64,000 bases of DNA. It comes from Clostridia bacterium. Lineage in GTDB: Bacteria > Bacillota > Clostridia > Christensenellales > UBA1242. The position numbers and the translations under genes were made by a program. Of the stretch, positions 46,848-55,271 are shown in pieces. Below the pieces are notes generated by a model. It saw only the letters and a program-made list of their open reading frames with translations, did no database searches and was not told the origin of the DNA. How positions within the stretch are numbered: position 1 is the first letter of the stretch; every line of letters begins with the position of its first letter. The stretch covers positions 1 to 64,000 of the forward strand of contig JAFTKS010000003.1 of assembly GCA_017453125.1 (NCBI GenBank), given 5' to 3'.

Positions 46848-46898
46848 ATGGTGTGGATATTTGTTGCGTACACTTTGTACTTATGTTTCTTTAAATAG
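46848..46898 (+). CDS. Possible 16-codon hydrophobic leader peptide before the signal peptidase gene
   Basis: An ATG at 46848 follows GGAGAAAACT, a good ribosome binding site, and opens a 16-codon frame encoding MVWIFVAYTLYLCFFK before TAG. The product would be very hydrophobic and aromatic. It lies 49 bases ahead of the signal peptidase gene. It may be a leader peptide, or the site may be accidental. Confidence 0.4.
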   Translation: MVWIFVAYTLYLCFFK

Positions 46899-46947
46899 AA
46901 AAATGGAAAAACAAAGAAATCACACTTAGAATGCAAAAGGAAAACTT

Positions 46948-47544
46948 ATGAGGTTTTACAGACTAGAAAAAAACAAAAAATTCAGTTATTGGGCATATGT
47001 TACTTTCAAAATTATTGCACTCGCATTGATTGCAACAATTGGAATTATGATGCTATGTGGATATAAGTTTATGATAGTTTCTTCTGGTTCTATGGAGCCG
47101 AAACTTCCTGTAGGAAGTCTTGTAATTGTAACGCCTTGCGAATATGAAGATTTGGAGTATGGCGATATTGTTACAATGGACGCAGGTGGAATATATTTAA
47201 CCCACAGAATCGTAGGAAAATTTGACAAAAACAATCCTACTGACAAGTATTCAATTTTGAAACCAGGTGACGAAGGTTATGATGAGGAAACTCGTTGGGT
47301 TACTCAAGGTGACGCCAATGCAGAACCCGATGGTGTACTTAATGATGATATCGTAGGCAAAGTCTATGAGGCTCACGCTTTTGGTTGGGTTGGCTTGTGT
47401 GTTAGATATATTAGATCACACTATACAATGCTTATAATCTTACTTATAATTTTTGCTGTATTCTTCTATGCAATGGATTGGTTGAAGACCAAGATGGTGC
47501 CAGATGATATAGAATGTTACGAAACAGATGATGACGAGGACTAA
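46948..47544 (+). CDS. sipW: ER/archaeal-type signal peptidase I, SipW-like
   Basis: The protein has 198 residues. An N-terminal membrane helix (about 15-40) precedes VSSGSMEPKLPVGS, containing the nucleophilic Ser. The second catalytic position is His in YLTHRIVGKF, not Lys, which places it in the ER-type S26B class together with Bacillus SipW. A conserved TQGDANAEPD box follows. A second helix (about 155-175) and an acidic cytoplasmic tail complete it. SipW processes TasA-type matrix proteins, and four such proteins are encoded directly downstream, the first starting 1 base after this stop. Confidence 0.93.
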   Translation: MRFYRLEKNKKFSYWAYVTFKIIALALIATIGIMMLCGYKFMIVSSGSMEPKLPVGSLVIVTPCEYEDLEYGDIVTMDAGGIYLTHRIVGKFDKNNPTDKYSILKPGDEGYDEETRWVTQGDANAEPDGVLNDDIVGKVYEAHAFGWVGLCVRYIRSHYTMLIILLIIFAVFFYAMDWLKTKMVPDDIECYETDDDED

Positions 47545-47545
47545 T

Positions 47546-48346
47546 ATGGAAAAAACAAGAGGAGTAGATAAATACAAAGTATCTTTTATAGTAGTACTAA
47601 TTGTAGTACTTCTATCCTCTTGCATTTTCATTGGTACTGTTCTTGCTTGGCTCAAAGATAGTGATACATTTCAGTCAAATGGTGTGATAACCCTTGGTAC
47701 TGTAGATTTTGAATTGTATGGAAGTGGAGCATCTCCAATCACTACAATCAAAAATAATTATAATGGTGTCACAAGAACAAGTATAGAAACTCCTCTAACC
47801 ATTTCTGGAAATAGTAGAGATAGGTCATTTAGTTTGTCTATTAGAAATACAGGCACAGTTAGTGCGATTGTAAGGGTAACACTACAACTTTATTATCTTG
47901 ATTCCAATGGTAATAGAGTGGTATTGATTATGACCGAAAGTGACCCAGAAACAATGTCAAGTAATTATGTCAAGATGGTTTCTCCATTGGGAAAATGGAC
48001 GAATGATTTCAAAGGTGGCGTAACGGCAGGATATATGTACTGCAATACTCAAGTAGCGCCATATACCATCAGTAGTATTGTACATAATACAGATGGAACA
48101 GATACGATTACTCCGACGGCAATTCCTGAGAACGCTGTCACGATTGTGTCTCAGATTCTTGTTCCAGAATCAATGAAGAATCAAACATATTATATATCTG
48201 TTACGGTTGATGGTGTTGCCTATTCGGGTAATATTTATCAAGAACTAGAAGACAAAGACAATAGTCAATCTTATCAAATTCCAGTGGAGGCATATCCTTT
48301 CGGAGTGCCTAGCGGATTGCCAGAGGCTTGGACGGCTTGGAAATAA
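47546..48346 (+). CDS. TasA/camelysin-like secreted protein 1
   Basis: The protein has 266 residues. Start 47546 (MEKTRGVDKY) has GAGG upstream and lies 1 base after the peptidase stop. The N-terminal helix ends GTVLAWLKDSDTFQSNG, the SipW-cognate signal pattern with cleavage expected before or near AW. The mature part is beta-rich: ITLGTVDFELYG, FSLSIRNTGTVSAIVRVTLQLYY, YISVTVDGVAYSGNIY. This resembles the TasA/CalY fold, in which subunits assemble into fibres. The N-terminal DVEL-like strand after the signal is typical for donor-strand-type assembly, though that is inference here. Confidence 0.82.
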   Translation: MEKTRGVDKYKVSFIVVLIVVLLSSCIFIGTVLAWLKDSDTFQSNGVITLGTVDFELYGSGASPITTIKNNYNGVTRTSIETPLTISGNSRDRSFSLSIRNTGTVSAIVRVTLQLYYLDSNGNRVVLIMTESDPETMSSNYVKMVSPLGKWTNDFKGGVTAGYMYCNTQVAPYTISSIVHNTDGTDTITPTAIPENAVTIVSQILVPESMKNQTYYISVTVDGVAYSGNIYQELEDKDNSQSYQIPVEAYPFGVPSGLPEAWTAWK

Positions 48347-48375
48347 AAATTCAAAAAAACAAGAGGGAGGAAGTA

Positions 48376-49050
48376 ATGAAAAAAGCAAGCAAATTTCGGC
48401 TACTTTGGGTATTTGCCATAGTTGCTATTTGTATCGGGCTAATTGTTGGCTCGTATACTGTGACTGTCGCTTGGTTTAGTGACGAATCTGTTACTTCCAA
48501 TGGCGATATTATCAAGGTAATTGGAACTATTGACCTCGATGTTACAACCAATTTTGATTTTTATAACCTTGCTCTTGCACCTGATACAATATACACAACT
48601 GACCAAGACGGCAATGACATTGGTACATATATCAAAACATCTTCACAAAATAACATTCGTGATGTTTATGTACGTGTTTCTTTTGAAACGAATAGAAGTG
48701 AACTTTCCTTGTTCTTTGACGAGGGCAAGTTGACAACAACTACTACTTATACTTCTGATCTTGATAATAAGTGGTTTTATAATTCGGCTGACGGATATTA
48801 TTATTATCTTGGTGCTGTGGGTGGAGTAGATAGTGTTAAGTTTAATGCGGGCTACAAAGTGGACAATACACTTAATAACGCTCCATCAACCAATAATGCT
48901 GGTGAGAATGTTGATATCCAGATTATAGTAGATGCAATTCAAAGACCTTATGGTGCTTATAAGTCCGATACCGATTGGGCTACTGCACCAGAAGTTTTCA
49001 AAGATTTCTGTGCTGCCGATTCGGGTGTGGCGTGGAGACCTGCTAATTAA
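48376..49050 (+). CDS. TasA/camelysin-like secreted protein 2
   Basis: The protein has 224 residues. The start at 48376 (MKKASKFRLL) has GGGAGG at 7-8 bases. A membrane helix is followed by VAWFSDESVTSNGDIIKVIGTIDLDV, the hallmark order of camelysin/TasA (AWFSD, then a strand with IxVGxxDLxV). Further on are NIRDVYVRVSFET and VDIQIIVDAIQRP, both like TasA strands. It would be processed by the SipW-like peptidase upstream and secreted as a fibre subunit. It is separated by 29 bases from the preceding gene. Confidence 0.85.
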   Translation: MKKASKFRLLWVFAIVAICIGLIVGSYTVTVAWFSDESVTSNGDIIKVIGTIDLDVTTNFDFYNLALAPDTIYTTDQDGNDIGTYIKTSSQNNIRDVYVRVSFETNRSELSLFFDEGKLTTTTTYTSDLDNKWFYNSADGYYYYLGAVGGVDSVKFNAGYKVDNTLNNAPSTNNAGENVDIQIIVDAIQRPYGAYKSDTDWATAPEVFKDFCAADSGVAWRPAN

Positions 49051-49135
49051 AATTTTTAAAAAATAAAATTCCTTAAAACCAATCAATGTTTTACTTTGTT
49101 ATCCTTATTAGATAATGGAGGGCTTGGAGAAAATT

Positions 49136-49930
49136 ATGATAGCACAAAAACAACAGAACAACTTAAATAAAAAAATACAAATGCAGAATATGATAATAAT
49201 CGCACTTGCAATAGTTATCATAGTTCTTATTGTCGTGTCTTCAACGGCTGCGTGGTATATTAGAACCAAGTCCGACTCTACCGACCTTATCCTTTCAAGA
49301 CCGGTTAATATTTATATTACAGAATACACAACTGGGCAAGGCGGAGAAACCATTCATACTGTTAAAAAAGATATTCTTGAAGATTATGACAATAGAATTT
49401 ATCCGGGCGATAGAGTCAAACTTAATCTTGGTATGGTAATAGGTTCTGCCGACGACCCATCAAGTAATGCGTTCGTAAGAGTAAAACTTCAGATGGCGTT
49501 CTCAAAACTAGGAGATAATGGTGTTGAAGAACCTATAGCAATGGAAGATTTGAGAGACCAACGTCTTATAGAATATCAGAATGAGCCAGATGGGGAGATG
49601 TGGGAACTTATAGATTTTAATGACCCAGAAGGAAAACTTGAAAAAAATGCAGATTATGTTCCCGATTATTGGTATGTTTTGAAAACAAAAGATGCCTATG
49701 GAAATGATATTGCAAGAGAGGCTCTTGATGGTCAAACATTTGAGTTTGTAAATGGCTTCATAAAACTTAGTAAAACAGAAATTACCAATAAACACGCAAA
49801 TTGTTCGTTTCATATACTTTATGTAGTAGAGGCAATTCAGAGCAAAAACGTGCCAGACCCTGTTAAATATCCAGGCTATGGTCCTTGGTACAACTTTATG
49901 TATGGAGATGTAGAAGACGTACAAGGTTAA
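49136..49930 (+). CDS. TasA-like secreted protein 3, PGD subclass
   Basis: The protein has 264 residues. The start at 49136 (MIAQKQQNN) has GGAG at 8 bases; an ATG 21 bases upstream lacks a site. A short polar N-terminus is followed by a helix ending VVSSTAAWYIRTKSDST, a SipW-type signal. The mature part has RPVNIYITEY, IYPGDRVKLNLG and, near the end, ITNKHANCSFHILYVVEAIQ. These three blocks recur in the 60018 gene product, defining a subclass distinct from the shorter camelysin-like proteins. Confidence 0.8.
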   Translation: MIAQKQQNNLNKKIQMQNMIIIALAIVIIVLIVVSSTAAWYIRTKSDSTDLILSRPVNIYITEYTTGQGGETIHTVKKDILEDYDNRIYPGDRVKLNLGMVIGSADDPSSNAFVRVKLQMAFSKLGDNGVEEPIAMEDLRDQRLIEYQNEPDGEMWELIDFNDPEGKLEKNADYVPDYWYVLKTKDAYGNDIAREALDGQTFEFVNGFIKLSKTEITNKHANCSFHILYVVEAIQSKNVPDPVKYPGYGPWYNFMYGDVEDVQG

Positions 49931-49956
49931 TGCTGTTTAGGGAAAACATAAAATAT

Positions 49957-50024
49957 CAAAAGCAAAAAGTAAATTTAACTATTTGCTTTTGCTAATGTAT
50001 TCGAGCGCTATTGAATATATTAGC
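49957..50024 (+). repeat. Two tandem hairpins between TasA-like genes 3 and 4
   Basis: CAAAAGCAAA / TTTGCTTTTG (49957-49991) is directly followed by GCTAATGTATTC / GAATATATTAGC (49991-50024). They fill most of the 134-base gap and may reduce or protect downstream mRNA. Confidence 0.7.
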
Positions 50025-50064
50025 AAAGTCAAATGATTAATAAAAAAGGAAAAAGGAGGGCTGT

Positions 50065-50949
50065 ATGGCTGACGAATATAATCAAAATAATAACCAGAAT
50101 AATCAGCAAAGAAAAGCTATAGACGTAACCAAGCCAAGGTCTGCGCCACCTCCTCAATCCAATATTGACGCTAGTAGGGTCAGTGCCTATACTCTTAGAG
50201 AACAACAATCGCTAGAGAAGTTGAAAAAACAGGTAGGAAACCTTAACCACAAAGAAAATAAGGCATCACTTATCAAGACCATTGTTGCTATTATCCTTGT
50301 GGTACTACTTATTATACTTGCGGTTGTATTTGTTATAATAATTGGTAGAGGCTCGTCTGTGGAAGAAGAGGTTGTTGATATGCGACTAAGTGTACAGATT
50401 GAGAATAAGTCCACCTTATCCATTATTACTGAAACGGGTGAAGAAAAACTTAGAGAAATCCACCCCGGAGATAGAGTGCCATTGAGGGCAAGTGTTAGAA
50501 ACTCAATGGATATTAGAGGAGACGCTGCACTAGAGGGAACAGAACCTCCTGCAATATATGTTAGATTCAAATTGGTACTAGTTCTTGGTTATGAAGAAAG
50601 ATACGATATAATGAAACCAACAATGCACGATGTTTGGTATAAGTATGATGCTGAAACAGAAGAAAAATTTGGTACTAACGGAATGTCTTTTGATGATCAT
50701 TATTATTATCTTAAGACAGCACTTCCATTCACAGATGCAAGAGAGCTATTTTCTGCTATCTTGTTTGATGGAAATGTTTTGACTTGTGATGATGGTGGCA
50801 AGTATGGACAGATTCAAGTTCACGTAGAATGTATTGAGGCTGATATTAATAATATAATATCAAGAACATTCTGGCCAACTGCACCACAAGGCTGGGTAAG
50901 CTATATGCTTTCCGAGTGGTCGGGTGGTAGCGTTTCAAGTAGTAACTAA
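50065..50949 (+). CDS. TasA-like membrane or secreted protein 4, with Asn/Gln-rich N-terminus
   Basis: The protein has 294 residues. AAAGGAGGG precedes the ATG. The first 70 residues are polar and rich in Asn and Gln (NQNNNQNNQQ), followed by a membrane helix (about 72-95) and an extracytoplasmic beta domain with MRLSVQIENKS, IHPGDRVPLRASV, IYVRFKLVL and VHVECIEADI. These blocks align with the PGD subclass of its neighbour. Unlike the others it has no AW(F/Y) pair after the helix, so it may stay in the membrane as a base or anchor. Confidence 0.72.
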   Translation: MADEYNQNNNQNNQQRKAIDVTKPRSAPPPQSNIDASRVSAYTLREQQSLEKLKKQVGNLNHKENKASLIKTIVAIILVVLLIILAVVFVIIIGRGSSVEEEVVDMRLSVQIENKSTLSIITETGEEKLREIHPGDRVPLRASVRNSMDIRGDAALEGTEPPAIYVRFKLVLVLGYEERYDIMKPTMHDVWYKYDAETEEKFGTNGMSFDDHYYYLKTALPFTDARELFSAILFDGNVLTCDDGGKYGQIQVHVECIEADINNIISRTFWPTAPQGWVSYMLSEWSGGSVSSSN

Positions 50950-51018
50950 TAATCCAAAAAATAAAAATAAACATATAAATTATCAAAGTGAGTTTTTGAA
51001 AACACGAAAACATTTGAA

Positions 51019-51043
51019 TAATTGATAGTTTGCGTATCAATTA
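51019..51043 (+). repeat. Hairpin before the transglutaminase-like gene
   Basis: TAATTGATA / TATCAATTA with a 7-base loop lies in the gap ahead of the last gene of the cluster, without a T run. Confidence 0.6.
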
Positions 51044-51078
51044 TAATTCTTTCGAAAAATTCTAAAAGTGAGGAAAAA

Positions 51079-53583
51079 ATGAAAAAAATAACAAGGTTTT
51101 GTGTCTTGTTGACAATGTCTTTAATAATGTGCATATGTCCGGTACTTACTGGGTGTTTTGATTTCGTTACACCTCACGTAGGTTCGCCAAACATAACTTT
51201 GCACGCAACATCTTTGTGTTTGTCCTGGGGTGCTGTAGAGAATGCTCGAAAATATGAGATTTATTGTAATGACGAGATGGTTAATGTGGTGACCGATGAT
51301 GAAATTCAGAAAACATATGTATATGATTTTAGTCCACATTTAACAACAAACGGAGAATATAAGTTTTATGTAATTACTAGGGCAAATTATAATGTTGCAG
51401 ACTTTAGTGAACCTAGTAATGAAGTTGTATTCAATTATGATTCTTCTGTGTTTGCTATCCCAATTGCACAATTCACAGATATAGAAACAACTGATGACTT
51501 TAATATTGCTTGCAATATTAATGGCAATAATATAATAATTTCTTCTCCTGAATATACAGGGGACGGAGATGTGCCAGAGGTTGATGGATACGAATTATAT
51601 TTGTATTCGACAAGTACAGGACTCAAAACATATCCTATTGAACTAAGTCAAGATTCAATTACAGTAGAGAGTATTTCTAATTATAATTTAAAGTATGAAA
51701 TTTATGCTTTGAGAATAGGAGTTGTGGTAGAAGACGAACATTATGTTTGTAGTGATATTAAATATATCAATCCTGTTAACGAAGGAAAATATTCTTCAAA
51801 TATTTATCTTTTTGATGGTTACATTAACGATATGTACTTGGATACAATTCAAGAACTCAACAATCTGGTTTATTATTCTTTCATAAGTAGAATTCCAACT
51901 CTTGAAATCCGAATTTCAGAGCCAATGCGTGCTTTGATTTATAACTATACTGGTGCAAATATTACCGAGAAATTAGGCTATGCATTCTATTCTGCATTTA
52001 CTACATTTTTAGAGACCAGAGAGTCTTATTCGGTATCTGTTAGCCAGATTGCAGAAAATGATTTCAAAGTAGACTTGGGATATTTGAAGACTGGGGACAA
52101 AGTGTATGTGAATAGGGACGGAAATGCCGAACCTGACATTGGTTTGGTTCCATCGCAATTCAATGCCCTAAGTTATGTTCATCAGAACCTTTCTCGCGAC
52201 GATAAGTATTATGATATGTATGAAGAATTAACTGGAAACAAACTAAGAATACACGACCCGAATTACAAAGAAGATTTCATATCTGATAGACAATTTTTAT
52301 ATCAAGAAGTAACATCTAGCGAAGAATTGTATTGGGCTGTTGAAAATAAGATTACTCCAATTTGTACAATGGGAAGTAGGGCGGAAAAAATATATTCTGA
52401 AGCAAAAAAGGTACTCAAAACAATCATATCAGATGATATGACCGATTACGAAAAAGTTCAATCTATATTCGATTGGATTTGTGATAATACTAGTTATGAT
52501 TATTATTCAGTTCAAGACGAAAGCTATGGTGGTGCGGCAGGTATCATTGTTCCAGTATTCTATTTGGAGGGCGTCTTTATGACTGGTTATGCAGTGTGTG
52601 ACGGTTTCTCCAAGGCTTTCTCACTAATGTGTAATATGGAAGGCATAGATGCTATTAGAATTGTAGGTACTGCCAATACAGGTAATGGCTATGGTGGTCA
52701 CGCTTGGAACAAGGTAAAACTAGATAGTGATCCTACCGATGAAATTGGTGGAGAATATTATTTGGTTGATTTGACTTGGACTACATTTATATCCAGCGGA
52801 AACAGTCTTGAAGTAGGTTCGCATTGGTACTTTCTGGTGGGCGATGACTTTGTGAAAGACACACATTTCCCATATGGTTCAAGAGGAAAATTCAATGCTT
52901 ATAAGGCATCAAATGATTATAACTATTTTGACATTACAGAATTCGAATTTACAAACTTAGAAACAAATGAAACAATTGTTTGTGACAAAATAATCGATAG
53001 CGAAAAAGAGTTGCAAGCAACCTTCCATCACGTGTTTGCAGAAAATCAAAAAACAATTGAGGTTATTATTGATTATGATTTCTTGATTTCAAACTATAAT
53101 GAGTATGGTGAAGGAAAGAAAAAAACATATGAAAATATCATTTCGCTTTTGATAGAAACTATGAGAGGGTTGAAGATAGATACTCAGTTGTTTGAATTGT
53201 ACCATACTTCTTATAGTCTTGTTGAATACAATTCGGAGGGCGATGCTGGTATTATATTTGTGTTTAGACAACGAATGCTTTTTGATGATGCAGAAACCCC
53301 AACATACGAAATTGGTAATCTTATCAATTATGTAAACTTGTATCAGCCACAAGGCTCTATCGAATTGATAGTGGAAGACGATTTCTTCAAGGCGATAAAA
53401 AAGACTGGAGAGACTGCAGGAGATGCAATAAGACGAGTTTTGATTAGTGAAATCGAAAAGACTTGTGGAAGTGGGCTTTTGTATTCGAATATCAAGTCGA
53501 TGTCGATTGTAGAGGATACTGATTATAGTGAAGAGGGTGAAACATTATATTATATTACTTTCGAATATAATAACAATAACTAA
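51079..53583 (+). CDS. Lipoprotein with transglutaminase-like domain and FN3-like N-terminal domain
   Basis: The protein has 834 residues. The start at 51079 (MKKITRFCVL) has GAGGA and gives a lipoprotein signal ending VLTGC. An FN3-like domain follows (about 30-120: SLCLSWGAVENARKYEIY). The transglutaminase core spans about 440-600, with Cys507 in GYAVCDGFSKAF, His541 in GGHAWNKV and Asp564 in LVDLTWTT, so the triad is complete. Such domains cross-link proteins or cut peptide bonds. The C-terminal 250 residues are a further beta-rich part. Being the last gene of the cluster, it may process or cross-link the fibre proteins on the cell surface. Confidence 0.88.
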   Translation: MKKITRFCVLLTMSLIMCICPVLTGCFDFVTPHVGSPNITLHATSLCLSWGAVENARKYEIYCNDEMVNVVTDDEIQKTYVYDFSPHLTTNGEYKFYVITRANYNVADFSEPSNEVVFNYDSSVFAIPIAQFTDIETTDDFNIACNINGNNIIISSPEYTGDGDVPEVDGYELYLYSTSTGLKTYPIELSQDSITVESISNYNLKYEIYALRIGVVVEDEHYVCSDIKYINPVNEGKYSSNIYLFDGYINDMYLDTIQELNNLVYYSFISRIPTLEIRISEPMRALIYNYTGANITEKLGYAFYSAFTTFLETRESYSVSVSQIAENDFKVDLGYLKTGDKVYVNRDGNAEPDIGLVPSQFNALSYVHQNLSRDDKYYDMYEELTGNKLRIHDPNYKEDFISDRQFLYQEVTSSEELYWAVENKITPICTMGSRAEKIYSEAKKVLKTIISDDMTDYEKVQSIFDWICDNTSYDYYSVQDESYGGAAGIIVPVFYLEGVFMTGYAVCDGFSKAFSLMCNMEGIDAIRIVGTANTGNGYGGHAWNKVKLDSDPTDEIGGEYYLVDLTWTTFISSGNSLEVGSHWYFLVGDDFVKDTHFPYGSRGKFNAYKASNDYNYFDITEFEFTNLETNETIVCDKIIDSEKELQATFHHVFAENQKTIEVIIDYDFLISNYNEYGEGKKKTYENIISLLIETMRGLKIDTQLFELYHTSYSLVEYNSEGDAGIIFVFRQRMLFDDAETPTYEIGNLINYVNLYQPQGSIELIVEDDFFKAIKKTGETAGDAIRRVLISEIEKTCGSGLLYSNIKSMSIVEDTDYSEEGETLYYITFEYNNNN

Positions 53584-53654
53584 TTTAAAAAAGACATAAT
53601 GTTATAACTTTTTGACAATAAGTTAATATAATTATATAATTTAATTATAAAATA

Positions 53655-53688
53655 AAAAAGCACTTACAAATTACGTAAGTGCTTTTTG
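53655..53688. terminator. Bidirectional terminator ending the fibre cluster
   Basis: AAAAAGCACTTAC / GTAAGTGCTTTTT with a T run on both strands lies between the transglutaminase-like gene and the convergent gene. Confidence 0.9.
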
Positions 53689-55059
53689 TTATTCGTTAGA
53701 ATTGTTTGTTGTATTCTCAACCTGAGTGTCAGGAGTTTGTTCTTCAGGGTTGCTTGCAGGAGACTCTTTCTCGAGTTTCTCTTTCTCAATTCGTTCTTTC
53801 TCAATTCGTTCTTTCTCAGCAATTTCTTTTGCTAATTTTTCTTTTTCAGTTCGTTCTTTTTCAAGAGCCTTTTCGAGTTTCTCTTTCTCAACCTTGCCTT
53901 GTTCTTCTTCTTTCTTTTTCTGTTGTTGAAGTTTTGCAATGATTTCTAGTGGTAGCATATCGCTGTTTTCGCCGATAACCTCTCCATTGATAATTTTGAC
54001 TTTCTTTTTCTTTTTGAGGTCGCTTCTTTCTTTGTAGAAGTTGTCGCCATCTTGAGATTGAAAGTATACTCCAATTATCTTCTTTGATTTGTTCTGAAGA
54101 ATAGTGTATGCTGCTCTTCGTCTTGCGCCACCAACAATCTTCTTTTTCTTATCGGGGTTTGATTCGATAAATACATTATATGCTCTTATTCTACCTGCAT
54201 TATCAATAACAGTAATTCCGTCAAAGTCTAGCATAGTGGTTAGTACGTCTGCATAACTTCTAAGGACGCTTTCGTCAAACTTTGAAGAGCGGAGGAACAA
54301 TTTTCCAAACTCGATTGGTTCTTTTAGCCAAGTGCCATCGGATAGAAATCCGTTCTTGTCTTTGTATTCTTTGTCTATTACAATACAAATAGTTCCGTGC
54401 AGGTCTCTAAGGACTCTGTGGAAGATATTTGTTATAAGGTTTTTGATATCTGACAACTTTTTCTGAGTGGTTTTGATTTTTGAAACACAAGCCTCAACGA
54501 ACTCGTCGATTTCTGTATCCCAGTTGTATTCCGATTGAGAATTGAGGTTGAAACAAACCGCACATTTATTTCCGCGTGCTCCAGATAGTCTGCAAATGCC
54601 ACCACCAAGAACGTTGAGAATAACAAGATGACTTCTTTTTGCAATTGCTTCAAGGGTGGACTTGTTTTGTAGGTGTTGAAGTAGGGATTTTTCTTTGATA
54701 CTAGTTAGGGATTTGATTATACCATATTCGATATTTTCTTCGCCAAAGTTAATGTATATATACCAATCACTACTGCAGAAACACATTAGGGATTTGATTC
54801 TTGCCTTGAAGTTGCTCATATCTTCGTCTTCGTAGAAGATGATTTTTTTGCAGTTAGGAATGTTTCTGACAACCGAATTTATATGGCTAGAGATAAGAAT
54901 TGCTGGTCTAATTTTGTGGCTTTCTTCTTCGTAGTTGACAAGTTTATAAAACATACTCATAAATGCGTCAACTTGCTCAAGTTTCATAGCGGGAAACTCT
55001 ATCGAGAAGAAATCCAATACATTTGATCTTGCGCTGTCAAAAAAAATCTTCTTTTCCAT
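53689..55059 (-). CDS. Protein with divergent diadenylate-cyclase (DAC/DisA_N) fold and charged C-terminal coiled coil
   Basis: The protein has 456 residues from ATG 55059 (MEKKIFFDSA); a TTG-started extension of 13 codons is also open and the site is weak, so the start is uncertain. Residues about 220-340 align with DAC domains: GTICIVIDKE, then DGITVIDNAGRIRA (DGA-like Asp280-Gly281), then GGARRRAAYTIL, equal to the GTRHRAA box with RRR for RHR, then IIGVYFQSQDG. Residues about 135-200 form a preceding domain. The last 90 residues are Glu/Lys coiled coil with a 15-bp tandem repeat (EKERI). It could be a c-di-AMP synthase variant or a DAC-fold sensor. Confidence 0.65.
   Translation of the reverse strand: MEKKIFFDSARSNVLDFFSIEFPAMKLEQVDAFMSMFYKLVNYEEESHKIRPAILISSHINSVVRNIPNCKKIIFYEDEDMSNFKARIKSLMCFCSSDWYIYINFGEENIEYGIIKSLTSIKEKSLLQHLQNKSTLEAIAKRSHLVILNVLGGGICRLSGARGNKCAVCFNLNSQSEYNWDTEIDEFVEACVSKIKTTQKKLSDIKNLITNIFHRVLRDLHGTICIVIDKEYKDKNGFLSDGTWLKEPIEFGKLFLRSSKFDESVLRSYADVLTTMLDFDGITVIDNAGRIRAYNVFIESNPDKKKKIVGGARRRAAYTILQNKSKKIIGVYFQSQDGDNFYKERSDLKKKKKVKIINGEVIGENSDMLPLEIIAKLQQQKKKEEEQGKVEKEKLEKALEKERTEKEKLAKEIAEKERIEKERIEKEKLEKESPASNPEEQTPDTQVENTTNNSNE
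53781..53817 (-). repeat. 15-bp tandem repeat in the coiled-coil tail of the DAC-fold gene
   Basis: CTTTCTCAATTCGTT is repeated about 2.5 times, encoding repeats of the ERIEK pentad in the charged helix. Confidence 0.8.
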
Positions 55060-55271
55060 AACCTTAAAAACACTCCTACAAAAAATACAAAAACCCAAGT
55101 TGCTGTGTGATTACAAATTTAATTATATTTATAATTAAAAACACACGTTTAATTATAAAAAGTATAACACATTTTTTTGCAAAGTCAATCGTTTATTGGA
55201 AAAATTGCTTAAAAAATCCGTTATTTAGGTGTTTTTTAGGAGTGTTTTTGTAAAAAATCAATACTTTGGAA

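Noticed and set aside
53781-53817. CRISPR or regulatory tandem repeat
   Set aside because: The 15-bp units have no spacers and simply encode ERIEK pentads of a coiled coil.
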